Source: DATCJA01 sp963734635 (GTDB lineage Bacteria; Acidobacteriota; Vicinamibacteria; Vicinamibacterales; UBA2999). Taken from it: a DNA stretch of 64,000 nucleotides. The notes beneath the pieces are model-generated. The model made no database searches. It was given only the letters and a program-made list of their open reading frames with translations, and was not told the DNA's origin. This document shows positions 35,528 to 44,605 of this stretch, in pieces. The stretch is from positions 1,054,001 through 1,118,000 of the forward strand of contig CAVTIA010000014.1 in assembly GCA_963734635.1 (NCBI GenBank), read 5' to 3'. The number at the start of each line of letters is the position of its first letter. The stretch's first letter is position 1. The position numbers and the translations under genes were made by a program.

Positions 35528-37465
35528 GTGCCCGAATCGTCCGTTGCATCCAGGCCCCACACACTCACGCGCGTCCATGCGGCGGACCGCGATCGCCTGG
35601 CTCCGCTGACACTCACGGCCCTCGGCGTTGTCTTCGGCGACATTGGCACCAGCGTGCTGTATGCGATGCGTGAGTGTTTCTTCGGCTCACACTCGGTGCC
35701 GCCGACTCATGACAACGTCCTGGGTGTTCTGTCGCTGATCATCTACTCGCTCGTGCTCGTCATCTCAGTCAAGTACGTCGCGATCGTAATGCGTGCCGAC
35801 AACCAGGGCGAGGGAGGCGTGCTGGCCTTGACGGCGCTGATTCCGGGTCGGGCAGGCGCCGGCGGTGGCGGCGCGCCGAGGCTGGCGGTTGGCCGGCCAG
35901 TGCTCATTGCGCTCGGGATCTTCGGGACCGCGCTCCTGTATGGCGACGGCATCATCACGCCAGCGATTTCGGTCCTCGGTGCGGTCGAGGGTCTCGAGGT
36001 TGCGACACCGTTGTTCCAGCCATACGTAGTGCCCTTTACGGTCGGCATCCTCGTAGGACTCTTCCTGATTCAGAAATACGGGACGCACCGCGTGGGAGGG
36101 CTCTTCGGTCCGATCATGGTCATCTGGTTCCTGGTCCTTGCCGGCCTCGGTATCGTGTGGATTGTCCGCTTCCCAGCCGTCCTCGGGGCCTTCGATCCTC
36201 GACACGCGGTGGCTTTCTTCGCCGTCAACGGCTTCACCGGTTTTGCGGTACTCGGTGCCGTGTTTCTTGTCGTGACCGGCGGCGAAGCGTTGTACGCGGA
36301 CATGGGCCATTTCGGCCGATTGCCGATACGTGTCGCGTGGTTCGTGTTGGTACTCCCGGCGCTCGTGCTGAACTACCTCGGCCAGGGCGCACTGCTGCTG
36401 CTCGATCCTGATGTCGAGCATCCGTTTTTCCTGCTCGCGCCGTCATGGGCGCTGCTGCCTTTGGTCATCCTTGCGACAGCAGCGGCCATCATTGCGTCCC
36501 AAGCGCTGATCTCGGGGTCGTTTTCGATCACACGGCAGGCAATTCAGCTGGGTCTGACACCGCGGCTCGACGTCGAGCACACCTCCGCGCGGGAAATGGG
36601 ACAGATTTACGTGCCGCAGGTGAATTGGGCGCTCATGTTCGCAACGGTGGTTGTCGTGATCGGATTCGGTTCCTCGAGCGCGCTGGCCGCCGCCTACGGG
36701 ATCGCGGTCACGCTTACGATGGTGATCACGGTATTGCTGCTCTACGTGGTCATGACGGAACGCTGGCGCTTGCCGAAGCCGGCGGCGCTCGGCGTCATAG
36801 TCGTGTTCCTGACCATCGACCTCGCGTTTTTCGGCGCCAACGCGTTGAAGATTCTGCAGGGTGGATGGGTAACCCTCGCCGTCGCAGCGTTGCTGTTCAC
36901 GTTGATGACGACGTGGAAGACGGGACGTCAGCTTGTGGCGGAACGGTTGACCGCACGCGCGATTCCGCTGGAAGACTTTATCGAGACGGTCGCCTCCCTC
37001 AAACCCGCCCGCGTGCCCGGAACCGCGGTATTCATGACTGCCCAGCCGACAGGCACGCCTCCAGCGCTTGCCCATAACCTCCGGTACAACAAGGTGCTCC
37101 ATGACCATGTGATCGTGCTGACTGTCTCAACCGAGCAGCAGCCCCACGTGGCACCGAAGGACCGCATACTGGTCGAGCGGCTCGGCCATTCGTTGTTCAA
37201 CGTCCGCGTGCGCTACGGATTCATGGAGGACCCTGACGTGCCGACGGCCTTGGAACAGGCACGCCAGCAGGGGCTCGAGCTGGATTCCGACGATCTGACC
37301 TACTTCCTGGGGCGGGAAACGATCATCGTGACGCGCCGGGACGGCATGGCAATCTGGCGCGAAAAGTTGTTCGTATTGATGGCGCGGAACGCGGTGCGAG
37401 CGACGGCATTCTTCCGGTTGCCACCGGAGCGCGTCGTGGAGCTTGGTGTTCAGGTCGAACTATAG
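35528..37465 (+). CDS. kup: Low-affinity K+ uptake transporter Kup
   Basis: The 645-residue KUP/HAK/KT-family K+:H+ symporter begins at GTG 35528. Family blocks: LGVVFGDIGTSVLYAMRE, RADNQGEGGVLAL, GTALLYGDGIITPAISVLGA, VTGGEALYADMGHFG, LNYLGQGALLL, SQALISGSFSITRQAIQLG, and a cytosolic C-terminal domain with YGFMEDPDVP and YFLGRETI. About 12 membrane helices, normal length. It provides constitutive K+ uptake alongside inducible Kdp, and closes the K+ island. It is convergent with the spike gene, two bases apart. Confidence 0.97.
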   Translation: MPESSVASRPHTLTRVHAADRDRLAPLTLTALGVVFGDIGTSVLYAMRECFFGSHSVPPTHDNVLGVLSLIIYSLVLVISVKYVAIVMRADNQGEGGVLALTALIPGRAGAGGGGAPRLAVGRPVLIALGIFGTALLYGDGIITPAISVLGAVEGLEVATPLFQPYVVPFTVGILVGLFLIQKYGTHRVGGLFGPIMVIWFLVLAGLGIVWIVRFPAVLGAFDPRHAVAFFAVNGFTGFAVLGAVFLVVTGGEALYADMGHFGRLPIRVAWFVLVLPALVLNYLGQGALLLLDPDVEHPFFLLAPSWALLPLVILATAAAIIASQALISGSFSITRQAIQLGLTPRLDVEHTSAREMGQIYVPQVNWALMFATVVVVIGFGSSSALAAAYGIAVTLTMVITVLLLYVVMTERWRLPKPAALGVIVVFLTIDLAFFGANALKILQGGWVTLAVAALLFTLMTTWKTGRQLVAERLTARAIPLEDFIETVASLKPARVPGTAVFMTAQPTGTPPALAHNLRYNKVLHDHVIVLTVSTEQQPHVAPKDRILVERLGHSLFNVRVRYGFMEDPDVPTALEQARQQGLELDSDDLTYFLGRETIIVTRRDGMAIWREKLFVLMARNAVRATAFFRLPPERVVELGVQVEL

Positions 37466-37467
37466 GC

Positions 37468-38110
37468 TCACCAGACATTGCCCGCGCCAGGCGAATAGCT
37501 GGCGCTGATGACCGAGTTGCTGATCATCGTGTCGCACTGCACAACCCCGCTGAAACGCGACATGCCGGCGTTGACGGTCAGCAGGCCCGCGCTGACCTCG
37601 ACCCTCGACGCATTGACGGTGACGGCAGCACTTGCGTTCACGGTCATGCCGGACGCGGAGAGCATCACCGAGTTGCCGTTGGCGTCTTCGACGCGCACCG
37701 AGCCAGGGTTGTCCTGCAGCGTGATGCGTTGACCGCCGGGGGTTTCGAGAATCAACGCGTTGTTGTTCCGGTCGTCGCGGATGCGCAATGTGATGCCGTT
37801 GCGCGATCGAATCAGCTTGACGTCGGCCGGCGACTCTGCGGGCGGTCGCGCCTTTGCGTTCCACAACGCGCCGATCACGTAGGCCTCCTTCGACCTCGCC
37901 TCGTTCGAACGCGACGAGCACCTCGTCGCCGACTTCCGGTACGAACCATGTGCCGCGATTCCGACCCGCCATCATCGTCGCTACTCGTGCCCAGAGATCG
38001 CCAGCGATGACGTCGGTCGGGGCCGACACGCGAACCAGCACACGCCCCAGACCGTCAGGATCGCGATTGTCCACCACCGAAGCTGAATAGACCCCGTTCA
38101 ACGTCGCCAT
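37468..38110 (-). CDS. Phage baseplate gpV / VgrG-like spike protein (one frame change)
   Basis: The N-terminal ~75 residues form an OB-like domain: YSASVVDNRDPDGLGRVLVR, LWARVATMMAGRNRGTWFVP and EVGDEVLVAFERGEVE, typical of gp5/gpV/VgrG spikes. A frame change near 37878 leads to VIGALWNAKARPP, then IRSRNGITLRIRDDRNNNAL and short repeated beta strands ending YSPGAGNVW, consistent with a trimeric beta-helix needle. No baseplate, sheath, tube or T6SS genes are nearby. It may be a domesticated spike, an orphan from a contractile injection system, or a secreted effector carrier. Confidence 0.75.
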
Positions 38111-38210
38111 ATAACCTCCCTAGTCCAGGACGAGTTCCAGGTTGCACCGGTCGCCGCTACACATGAATAATCGCTCCGTTCGGGGTGAATCACGAACCTG
38201 GGGGAAGACG

Positions 38211-38582
38211 ATGACACGTAGCCCTTGGATGATTCTCGCTTTCGCGTTCCTGTTCGTCTTGGCTACACGCCCGGCAGGCGCGCATCACTCTCACTCGATG
38301 TTCGACACGAGCCGGGAAGTGACGGTCACGGGAACCGTCACCGTTTTCTCGTACCGGAATCCCCACGTGTTCCTGCACGTCGACGTCAAGGACGACAAAG
38401 GGGTCGTGACGTCCTGGGCTATCGAGATGTCGAACATTGGCAATATGCAGACTCGCGGTATCCATCGCTCCACCTTCAAGGTTGGCGACGTGGTGACCGT
38501 GAAGATCAACCCGCTCAAGGACGGCCGGCCGGGAGGCAACTACACCTCCGTGATTGCCGCCGACGGAAAGACGTACGAATGA
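38211..38582 (+). CDS. Secreted DUF6152-type small protein, second copy
   Basis: This 123-residue protein has a signal peptide (WMILAFAFLFVLATRPAGA) cleaved before HHSHSMFD. The mature beta domain has REVTVTGTVTVFSYRNPHVF, WAIEMSNIGNMQTRGI and FKVGDVVTVKINPLKDGR. It shares the H-H start and N-P-H strand with the 16085 protein. GGGGGAAG sits just before ATG 38211. It overlaps the next gene by ATGA, so the two secreted proteins are coupled. Confidence 0.85.
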   Translation: MTRSPWMILAFAFLFVLATRPAGAHHSHSMFDTSREVTVTGTVTVFSYRNPHVFLHVDVKDDKGVVTSWAIEMSNIGNMQTRGIHRSTFKVGDVVTVKINPLKDGRPGGNYTSVIAADGKTYE

Positions 38583-39637
38583 GCGCTGCTATCGCCTGGC
38601 TCACGTTGACTCTGCTGTCGGCGACCTCGCTCTCTGCCCAGACGACGATCTTCACGACCGAGGACTATCGCAAGGACGTGAATCGCTGGACGGACCCTGC
38701 GTACTACCTTTACAACACGGCGCGCGAGCTTACCGATATGCAGGTCGACAACCGGTTCGGCCAGAAGGGATCGGGGGCCGACAAGTACGACATCAAGAGT
38801 CCCTACGCGTTCAAGACCGCCAGAGAACATTACGACGCCTGGCTGAAGAAGGGCGGTGGCGGTACGCGCCACACGCTGGCGACGCTTCCGAATTGGGATG
38901 GTGTCTGGAATGCGGGTCGAAGCTGGCTCGATAGCAACGACATCCAGGCCAGCACGGTTGCCGCAGCGCTGACGCCGCAATACCGCGAGTACTACGTGCA
39001 GCAGGTCAAGGCCGAGGCGGAGGGGCGCCACTGGTGGGCAGCTGCGTTCTGCCTGCCTGATGGCTTCATCCGTGGCATCTCGCGCGGACCGCAGCAGTTC
39101 GTAACCCGGCCCGATCAGGTCTTGATGCTCACCGATACGCTCGTGTCCACACAGGTGCGCTGGGTGCATACCGACGGCAAAGGGCACCGGCCCGACGATC
39201 AGCAGTTCCCGCAGTGGCTGGGCGAGTCGATCGGCTTCTGGGACGGCACGGCGCTCGTCATCCACACCAACCAAATCAGGCAATGGAACGCCACTCACTC
39301 GCTGTTCGAGTGGAGCGATCAGCTCACGGCAGTGGAACGCTACGAACGGGTGGGAAATGAGATCGTCGCTGAGGTCACCCTGTACGACCCCGTCGCATTC
39401 CTCTATCCGTTGCACGCCCGTTTCCGGCTGACTCGCGACCAGAAGAATGACCGGATGGTCTTCAGCACCTGCACGGATACGAACGGGCCGTCGAGCAACA
39501 TCTACGCACGTCCTGACGGCATCGTCGATGAGCGTGTCCCTGGCGACGCTGGTTATTGGGATCCGAACGACCCCCGACCGTGGGCGGCACATTACGCGAT
39601 CGGCGAGCGGCAGCCGCGAAGCGGCTCGGGTCGATGA
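38579..39637 (+). CDS. Secreted hypothetical protein paired with DUF6152
   Basis: This 352-residue protein has a signal peptide (IAWLTLTLLSATSLSAQ). Conserved-looking blocks: LATLPNWDGVWNAGRSWL, CLPDGFIRGISRGPQQFVTR, QVLMLTDTLVSTQVRWVHTD, QWLGESIGFWDGTALVIHTN and LYDPVAFLYPLHARFRL. The 'N-W-D-G-V-W ... M-L ... R-x-V-x-T-D-G-x-x-H ... G-x-S-x-G-x-W-D-G-x-x-L-V-x-x-T' layout matches a large uncharacterised secreted family common beside DUF6152 genes in Acidobacteriota. Function is unknown. The start overlaps the DUF6152 stop. Confidence 0.75.
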   Translation: MSAAIAWLTLTLLSATSLSAQTTIFTTEDYRKDVNRWTDPAYYLYNTARELTDMQVDNRFGQKGSGADKYDIKSPYAFKTAREHYDAWLKKGGGGTRHTLATLPNWDGVWNAGRSWLDSNDIQASTVAAALTPQYREYYVQQVKAEAEGRHWWAAAFCLPDGFIRGISRGPQQFVTRPDQVLMLTDTLVSTQVRWVHTDGKGHRPDDQQFPQWLGESIGFWDGTALVIHTNQIRQWNATHSLFEWSDQLTAVERYERVGNEIVAEVTLYDPVAFLYPLHARFRLTRDQKNDRMVFSTCTDTNGPSSNIYARPDGIVDERVPGDAGYWDPNDPRPWAAHYAIGERQPRSGSGR

Positions 39638-40602
39638 GCCCGCGTCGTGGTTCGCTGGTCCGGCTGAAGCCGGACGCTACGATCGGCGCCTGCACGCTAC
39701 GTGCGCATTTGCGCGCACTCTGATGCCTTCCGGTGACTGATTTGACGTCAGCGCAAAGGCCGCCGTCCGGCGGACCGGCTCAATGTCGCCCAACTGGCGC
39801 GTTCCAGCCGGAAGGTCGACATCGCTTTGCTCCAATTCAGCACTCAGGCGCGTCTTGCGCTGTGAACTTCTGCGCGGCAATGCGATAGTTCGCGCACGTA
39901 AGGTTCAGGCGCGTCTCTTGTATGACTCTATGGCGCCATGTTATGGCCACCGCCGCGGCGAGGCGGGCGAGTGACGATGACCTGTGGGTGTGATGCGCGA
40001 ATCGAGTGGCACATCCCGCTGATATTCGTATATCGCGTCCACATCGCGCGGAAAGACCCAACGTGCACCCGCCATCGTGCGGAGAGGAATTCGTTCGTCG
40101 GTTTGGAGGGCATCGAATCGGCGCACGAAGACCGCGAGTCGACGTGAAAGACCGTGGTATGTCGCGGCGGCCGCGATGTGACAGCAGAGTTGCGCGGGCG
40201 CGCCTTGCCAAAAGCGCCCGCGGAATGCGCATAGGCTATGGTTTCGACGCGGTACGCCCGTTGCCTCATCGAACGTCGATGTGTTCGCGTTTCGCGACGG
40301 CGTTCTTTATATGGCCCGCAAGCCCGGCGCCCTCATTTCGGCCGCAGGCCCCGTATTCCTCCTCCCCAAGGCTGCGGACCCGCTCTTCAGATCGGGTAAA
40401 TGGGGCGCCGGGCGTCGTTCTCAAGCAGGCGCACGGCGGCGCACGCAGAGACGAGCGACCTGGTTTTCGGTGATGTGGACGTGCCCGGTTGGTAGGATTG
40501 GCGGGTTCTAGATCAACGTAGGCGCGACCCTCACGTCGCGCCACGCTGCGATATCGCCGGCATAGCCCGGGTGCGACGCCGGACCTCGGCAGGTTTCACG
40601 AA
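39638..40602. other. 965-base region without a recognisable gene
   Basis: It holds one REP-like palindrome at 39658-39675 and short GC palindromes such as CCGCCGTCCGGCGG near 39765. Open frames on both strands are Arg/Pro-rich, lack ribosome-binding sites and resemble no family. It could be a decayed gene or a spacer. Confidence 0.5.
39658..39675. repeat. REP-like palindrome (GTCCGGCT family)
   Basis: GTCCGGCT-GA-AGCCGGAC followed by GCTACG, 20 bases after the upstream gene's stop. Identical core to the element at 25104. Confidence 0.85.
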
Positions 40603-41178
40603 TCAGTCGTTGACGAAGACACCTCGGACCGGGAACTTCTTGAACGCTTTCTGGGCGATCTTGATGGCGTCGTGATCCTGGTCTTCCTCGTCCTTATCAA
40701 CCTTCCTGGTCACCTCGGCCCGGTAGGCCAGCTCGTCGGTGGCGCTATCAATCACATCAATTCTCGTCCAGCCTTCTAAATAGGTGTACGTGTACACACT
40801 GCCCCAATAGGGCGCGCCCCAATAGCCGCCGTATCCATAACCCCACGGTCCGTACCAACCATATGGATAACCGGGGGAACCGACCAGCTCGGTCTGTTCC
40901 CATTCACGGCGCGAAACCTTGACGATTACATCGGGCGCAGTGTCACTCGGAGTGAGCCCATGCAAACGAAGCTGATAGTCGATAACTCGATGCAGCCGGT
41001 TTTCCGTAATGGTGTCGTCCTCGTCAATTTGTCCATAGCGAACTGGTGGGTTGACCTCTATTTTGTAGGTCTTGAATTGACTGAAGTTCGCCCTCGGGCT
41101 GATGTCGATCCGTGTCTCTGCAGCCGCCACTGCCGGCATTACAAGTAGCCATAAGGTTACGAAGACACTCCAACGCAT
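40603..41178 (-). CDS. DUF4136 secreted/lipoprotein-like protein
   Basis: This 191-residue protein has a signal peptide (WSVFVTLWLLVMPAVAAA) and the DUF4136 pattern: PRANFSQFKTYKIE near the start, LHRVIDYQLRLHGLTPSDTA (ID..L...G...), then PDVIVKVSRRE, a Gly/Tyr-rich loop (GYPYGWYGPWGYGYGGYWG) and TRIDVIDSATDELAYRAEV. CTGGAGGAGC lies ahead of ATG 41178. Probably periplasmic or outer-membrane; function unknown. The Gly/Tyr loop is longer than in many relatives. Confidence 0.85.
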   Translation of the reverse strand: MRWSVFVTLWLLVMPAVAAAETRIDISPRANFSQFKTYKIEVNPPVRYGQIDEDDTITENRLHRVIDYQLRLHGLTPSDTAPDVIVKVSRREWEQTELVGSPGYPYGWYGPWGYGYGGYWGAPYWGSVYTYTYLEGWTRIDVIDSATDELAYRAEVTRKVDKDEEDQDHDAIKIAQKAFKKFPVRGVFVND

Positions 41179-41434
41179 AATCACAGCTCCTCCAGGGAGC
41201 ACCGAGACTCGTCTGGCCCCCTATCTCTCTGTATGTAAGACGCTTGCCACGCAAACCGGGGCTGACCTCGTCATCGAGCGCGGCGATTAGCGCGACTGGA
41301 ATGCCGTCTGGTGCACTGTAGAAGTTGTGACGTGAAACTGACGCGCTGTTATTCGGTTGCGCTCGCCGTCGTTCGGCTCGCGCGATTCGAGCCGGGCATT
41401 ACCGGCTCTCAATAACCGTCGCGTTTCTGCTTGC

Positions 41435-43591
41435 TCAGTGTTTCTTCGCGGACCCGGTGGCGGGTTTCCGGCTCTGGGGCCGCTGGCCGTCGCTGGCACC
41501 GGACGCATGGGCTTCTTCGCTTCGAAGCACTACTTCGTCGAGTTTGGCGACGAGTGCCGCAAACCGGCATTCGTCCGGATCGAAAATGCTCACGTCGTCC
41601 AGTCGATCGGTTTTCCGACCGTTCTTTCGCGCCGCCTTGCGCTCTTGCAGCGTTTGCTTCTTTTTCGCTTTCCTGTGGATATTCGAGGGCGCGTCGGCCA
41701 GTGCGGGCGCCGTCTGTGCTTCGCGGGGTGATGGCGCAGGCACTTCCGCGACTGGAGCCGCTGCGATGTCCGCTTTGGTCATCGCTGGCGACGCCTGCGG
41801 CACAGCGAGAACCTGGGACTGCGGAGCACTCGGTGCCGCGATTGGCGGAAGCTGAATCGGCAGCTCCACGACGTATGACGCGACTGTCGGGACGGGCACG
41901 AGACCGTGGTGTGCGGCAGCGCACGCGAGCGGCGTGATCGCGGCAACCGCGTCCGCGGACGCGTCCGTCGGTCCTGTCGGGAGTTCCGGCAAGACAGGGG
42001 TGTTGGCATCGATGCCGTGTGACAGCACCTGCATGGAGAGCTCGGCCACACGCGTTGCCGTCGCAGGTATCTGCGCGAGCCTGTGCGCCTGATCTGCTGC
42101 TGCGAGAGGCACGATGGCTGCGACCATCTGCGTGCTCATTCCGTTCGACCGGTAAGATTCCGGCACAACCGGCGCAACTGCCTGCGTCGCGAGTGTAGTT
42201 GCCGCTGGCATCAACGTCATCGGAAGGTCGGCCGTGGGCAGTGTCGCCGCAGGTGCCGCCAGCGGTCGGTCCACAGCGATAGTGCGGACGACGGACGCCA
42301 TAGCGGCGAGAGCGGCAACGCTCGCCGATCCGCCCGATTCGGGGACGATCGGTAACACGGCGTCTCCAGACGCGGTCACCGGCGGCAGCTCCATCCGGAG
42401 TTCTGCCAGGGGTGACACGACGGCTGGCGTCGGCAGGATGCGCTCGCTCACGGCCGCTGATACCGGCACCATCGCCGCAACCGCCGCCATGCTCATTTCG
42501 ACAGAACCGGTAGGTAGTGCCGGCACGGGTTCGGTTCCGTGTATCTGCGACTCCGCTTCTACGCGCAGTAGTTGCGTCGCAAGCTCGGCGACGCGCGGAG
42601 GCAGCGCTGGTACAGGCACCGACGGCGTGGCTGCAGCAGATTTCACGATCGGAACAAGCGCCTCGACCCGTTCCATGCCGGTGGGCGCGGGCGCTGGAAG
42701 CGTGTGAACCACGTGGCCCGACGCCGCCCGTTCCAGCGACCGCAGTTCCATGAAGAGTTGGGCGACACGGGGAACGGCGGCTGGTGCCGGGCAGTCTTGC
42801 GCGCGAATCGCGTGATTCCGCTCAATCGCCGCGATCGCGTTCACGCTGGGGTTCATGGGCGCCGCTGGAGGCAACTCAATCACGGAGACGGCCGGCACCG
42901 CGGCCGCGATCGTGTCCATGCGCGTCTCGACGGATCGAACGGGCTCAGGCACAGCGGGCGTTGTCGCCGACAACTGCTCAATCGTCGGCAGCCCGTCGGC
43001 TGTTGGGTATGCGTCCACATGACGCTCGTCGTTCTGTGGCCCGTGTACGTAGTTCTGTGGCTCGTGTACGTAGTGTCCGGCTTCAGCCGGACCTTCCGTG
43101 TTCTCGGTTTGTGTCTCGTAAGTCGGTTCGGGCTCCGGCTCGGGCGTCGGCGTCTGTACTGCTCGCCGGGCGACACGTGCTTCGACGGCGCGAATCAGAT
43201 AGATCACGACCTGTTCGGCAAACGTATCGACCGTGCAACCGACCGTTTCTGCCGCGTGCGTCTTACCCTTGCGTTGTTTCCGGAGCGACGAGAGCACGCC
43301 GCGCTTGTGCGATGTCGATGTGGTCGTCTCGAAGATGGGAATGGTCAGGGTCTGAACGTGAGCAGCCACGTCTCCGAGCTCACGCAGGCGCTCGGCGAGC
43401 GCGGTTTCATCCCGGTGTGAGAGCAGGGTAGGAGTGAGGATCAGGTCGGGCAGCCGATCCGACAGCATCGCGATTGCCCGTTCCATCGATTCGGCCAGCA
43501 GCAGCTCGGCGGAAGCGTGGCGTGCAATCGATGCGATCTTTGGCGCCTGCCGCCGGTCGGGGTGGATCGCGAGTATCAGCGGCGCAGACAT
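41435..43591 (-). CDS. Receiver-like protein with long Ala/Pro/Val repeats
   Basis: The first ~120 residues resemble a degenerate receiver: PLILAIHPDRRQAPKIASIA, SMERAIAMLSDRLPDLILTP and DVAAHVQTLTIPIFE, without the phospho-Asp. A Pro-Glu linker contains the translation of a REP element. Then ~400 residues of degenerate ~65-residue repeats rich in Ala, Pro and Val follow (RVAELATQLL, PLAELRMELP, RVAELSMQVL, YVVELPIQLP, each separated by AVAAM/AAIVPL-type blocks). The C-terminus is basic (KAKKKQTLQERKAARKNGRK) and then acidic. 718 residues in all, with no frame change. No known family. Possibly a scaffold or linker protein. Confidence 0.6.
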   Translation of the reverse strand: MSAPLILAIHPDRRQAPKIASIARHASAELLLAESMERAIAMLSDRLPDLILTPTLLSHRDETALAERLRELGDVAAHVQTLTIPIFETTTSTSHKRGVLSSLRKQRKGKTHAAETVGCTVDTFAEQVVIYLIRAVEARVARRAVQTPTPEPEPEPTYETQTENTEGPAEAGHYVHEPQNYVHGPQNDERHVDAYPTADGLPTIEQLSATTPAVPEPVRSVETRMDTIAAAVPAVSVIELPPAAPMNPSVNAIAAIERNHAIRAQDCPAPAAVPRVAQLFMELRSLERAASGHVVHTLPAPAPTGMERVEALVPIVKSAAATPSVPVPALPPRVAELATQLLRVEAESQIHGTEPVPALPTGSVEMSMAAVAAMVPVSAAVSERILPTPAVVSPLAELRMELPPVTASGDAVLPIVPESGGSASVAALAAMASVVRTIAVDRPLAAPAATLPTADLPMTLMPAATTLATQAVAPVVPESYRSNGMSTQMVAAIVPLAAADQAHRLAQIPATATRVAELSMQVLSHGIDANTPVLPELPTGPTDASADAVAAITPLACAAAHHGLVPVPTVASYVVELPIQLPPIAAPSAPQSQVLAVPQASPAMTKADIAAAPVAEVPAPSPREAQTAPALADAPSNIHRKAKKKQTLQERKAARKNGRKTDRLDDVSIFDPDECRFAALVAKLDEVVLRSEEAHASGASDGQRPQSRKPATGSAKKH
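43031..43072 (-). repeat. 21-bp tandem duplication inside coding sequence
   Basis: GTTCTGTGGCCCGTGTACGT (plus A) is repeated with one change at 43052, giving the repeated peptides YVHEPQN and YVHGPQN in the receiver-like protein, directly next to the REP palindrome. Confidence 0.8.
43075..43092. repeat. REP-like palindrome inside an open reading frame
   Basis: GTCCGGCT-TC-AGCCGGAC, preceded by GTACGTAGT. It is read in frame as GPAEAGHYV on the minus strand, so the insertion kept the gene open. Confidence 0.85.
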
Positions 43592-43644
43592 GTGTCTGTG
43601 ATGGAGAACAGGACTGTTCCGGCCGGTTGCAACAGGTCAGAGGC

Positions 43645-44226
43645 CTAGCTGACCGTCGAAGACACCGCCGCCATTCGTCGATAGCTTCTGGTTCGTTCCG
43701 ATTGCATGTCGGTTGAAGCGACGTGACTATCCGGGTCGTGCCCGGCCGCGATGTCGCCACCGAGAACCGCTCCCTGACCCGACGCGCCAGCGTCGGCGGC
43801 CGGCTTCTTTCCGACTGAAGTCACGAGGCGGCTTACATACTGCAGCCGGTTGGTACGTTCGGGCCCGACGACGTACAGCTCGTAGACCACAGCCTTCATG
43901 GTGACGATGAAGAGGTGCAGGACATCCGCGCTGAGCGTTGCGTTGTCCTTGGCGCTTGCGCCGCCGCACTGGACGAGGATGCTCGTGAGCATCTTGGCGA
44001 TGCCGTGTTTCTCCCCGAGCGACTGCAGCCGATCCTCGTAGCTGGCGCCTTCCGTCTTTGCGACGTTCAGCAGCAGGTCCAGCGCACGCCGTGCGCAGGC
44101 CGTTCCTCCAGTGAGGAAGCCTTTCTGCATGCAGCCGTCGGCTTCGCTGAGCAGGTCCCGGAACGCACCCGGCACGTAGTCATCGGTTGCAAGAAACGCA
44201 GGAATGGGGTTCTCTGACTCCAGCAC
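43645..44226 (-). CDS. DUF4145-like (HEPN-type) helical protein
   Basis: The 193 residues start ESENPIPAFLATDDYVPGAF. The middle is helical and resembles DUF4145/HEPN-type domains: CMQKGFLTGGTACARRALDL, LLNVAKTEGASYEDRLQSLG, HGIAKMLTSIL and DVLHLFIVTMKAVVYELYVV. The last ~50 residues are low-complexity. HEPN-like domains often occur in nucleic-acid defence systems, but no RxxxxH motif or partner nuclease is visible. It lies downstream of a REP cluster and upstream of the receiver-like repeat gene in the same direction. Confidence 0.5.
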   Translation of the reverse strand: MLESENPIPAFLATDDYVPGAFRDLLSEADGCMQKGFLTGGTACARRALDLLLNVAKTEGASYEDRLQSLGEKHGIAKMLTSILVQCGGASAKDNATLSADVLHLFIVTMKAVVYELYVVGPERTNRLQYVSRLVTSVGKKPAADAGASGQGAVLGGDIAAGHDPDSHVASTDMQSERTRSYRRMAAVSSTVS

Positions 44227-44272
44227 GAGCGGCCTCCCGGAAAACGCGCTTCAAAAGCGCATAGGTCGTAGT

Positions 44273-44290
44273 GTCCGGCTCCAGCCGGAC
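44273..44290. repeat. REP-like palindrome (GTCCGGCT family)
   Basis: GTCCGGCT-CC-AGCCGGAC preceded by CGTAGT. Arms are identical to the other copies; the centre is CC instead of GA/TC. Confidence 0.8.
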
Positions 44291-44482
44291 CAGTCGTCGA
44301 TCGCGACGCGGAGATGGTCAACGGGGGCAATACCGGGACCGCACCGACGAAATTCGCCGAAGCGACTGCAAGCTGCTGACAGAGCGGCAGATAGTCGCCT
44401 CGTCTATCGTGCTCTTGTAGGGGGAAATGGCCGGATGGAGATCGAAGTTGGAATCGTAATCTGAAATTTGTAAGTGAACACT

Positions 44483-44500
44483 GGAGACCTGAAGGTCTCC
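44483..44500. repeat. REP-like palindrome (GGAGACCT arms)
   Basis: GGAGACCT-GA-AGGTCTCC, perfect 8-base arms around GA. Confidence 0.8.
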
Positions 44501-44533
44501 GTTTGTCGCACCCGCCAGCGTTGTAAGCCTGAG

Positions 44534-44555
44534 CCGGACACCTGAAGGTCTCCGG
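44534..44555. repeat. REP-like palindrome (CCGGACACCT arms)
   Basis: CCGGACACCT-GA-AGGTCTCCGG has 10-base arms with one mismatch, followed by CTACC as in other copies. Confidence 0.75.
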
Positions 44556-44578
44556 CTACCGCAACCAAACGCTGGTAG

Positions 44579-44600
44579 CCGGAAGCCTTCAGGCTTCCGG
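44579..44600. repeat. REP-like palindrome (CCGGAAGCCT arms)
   Basis: GTAG-CCGGAAGCCT-TC-AGGCTTCCGG: perfect 10-base arms, inverted orientation. It lies six bases from the stop of the metallo-beta-lactamase gene and may end its transcript. Confidence 0.85.
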
Positions 44601-44605
44601 TGTTA

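Larger units (their letters stand above)
44227..44605. other. 379-base intergenic region with a cluster of REP-like palindromes
   Basis: No gene is apparent. It holds four palindromes (44273, 44483, 44534, 44579) of one structural family, plus a short A/T-richer stretch at ~44450-44480. It could serve as a bidirectional terminator between the two minus-strand genes. Confidence 0.65.

Noticed and set aside
39837..40511. Several open frames in the 39.6-40.6 kb gap
   Set aside because: Arg/Pro-rich, overlapping on both strands, with no signal, motif or Shine-Dalgarno support.
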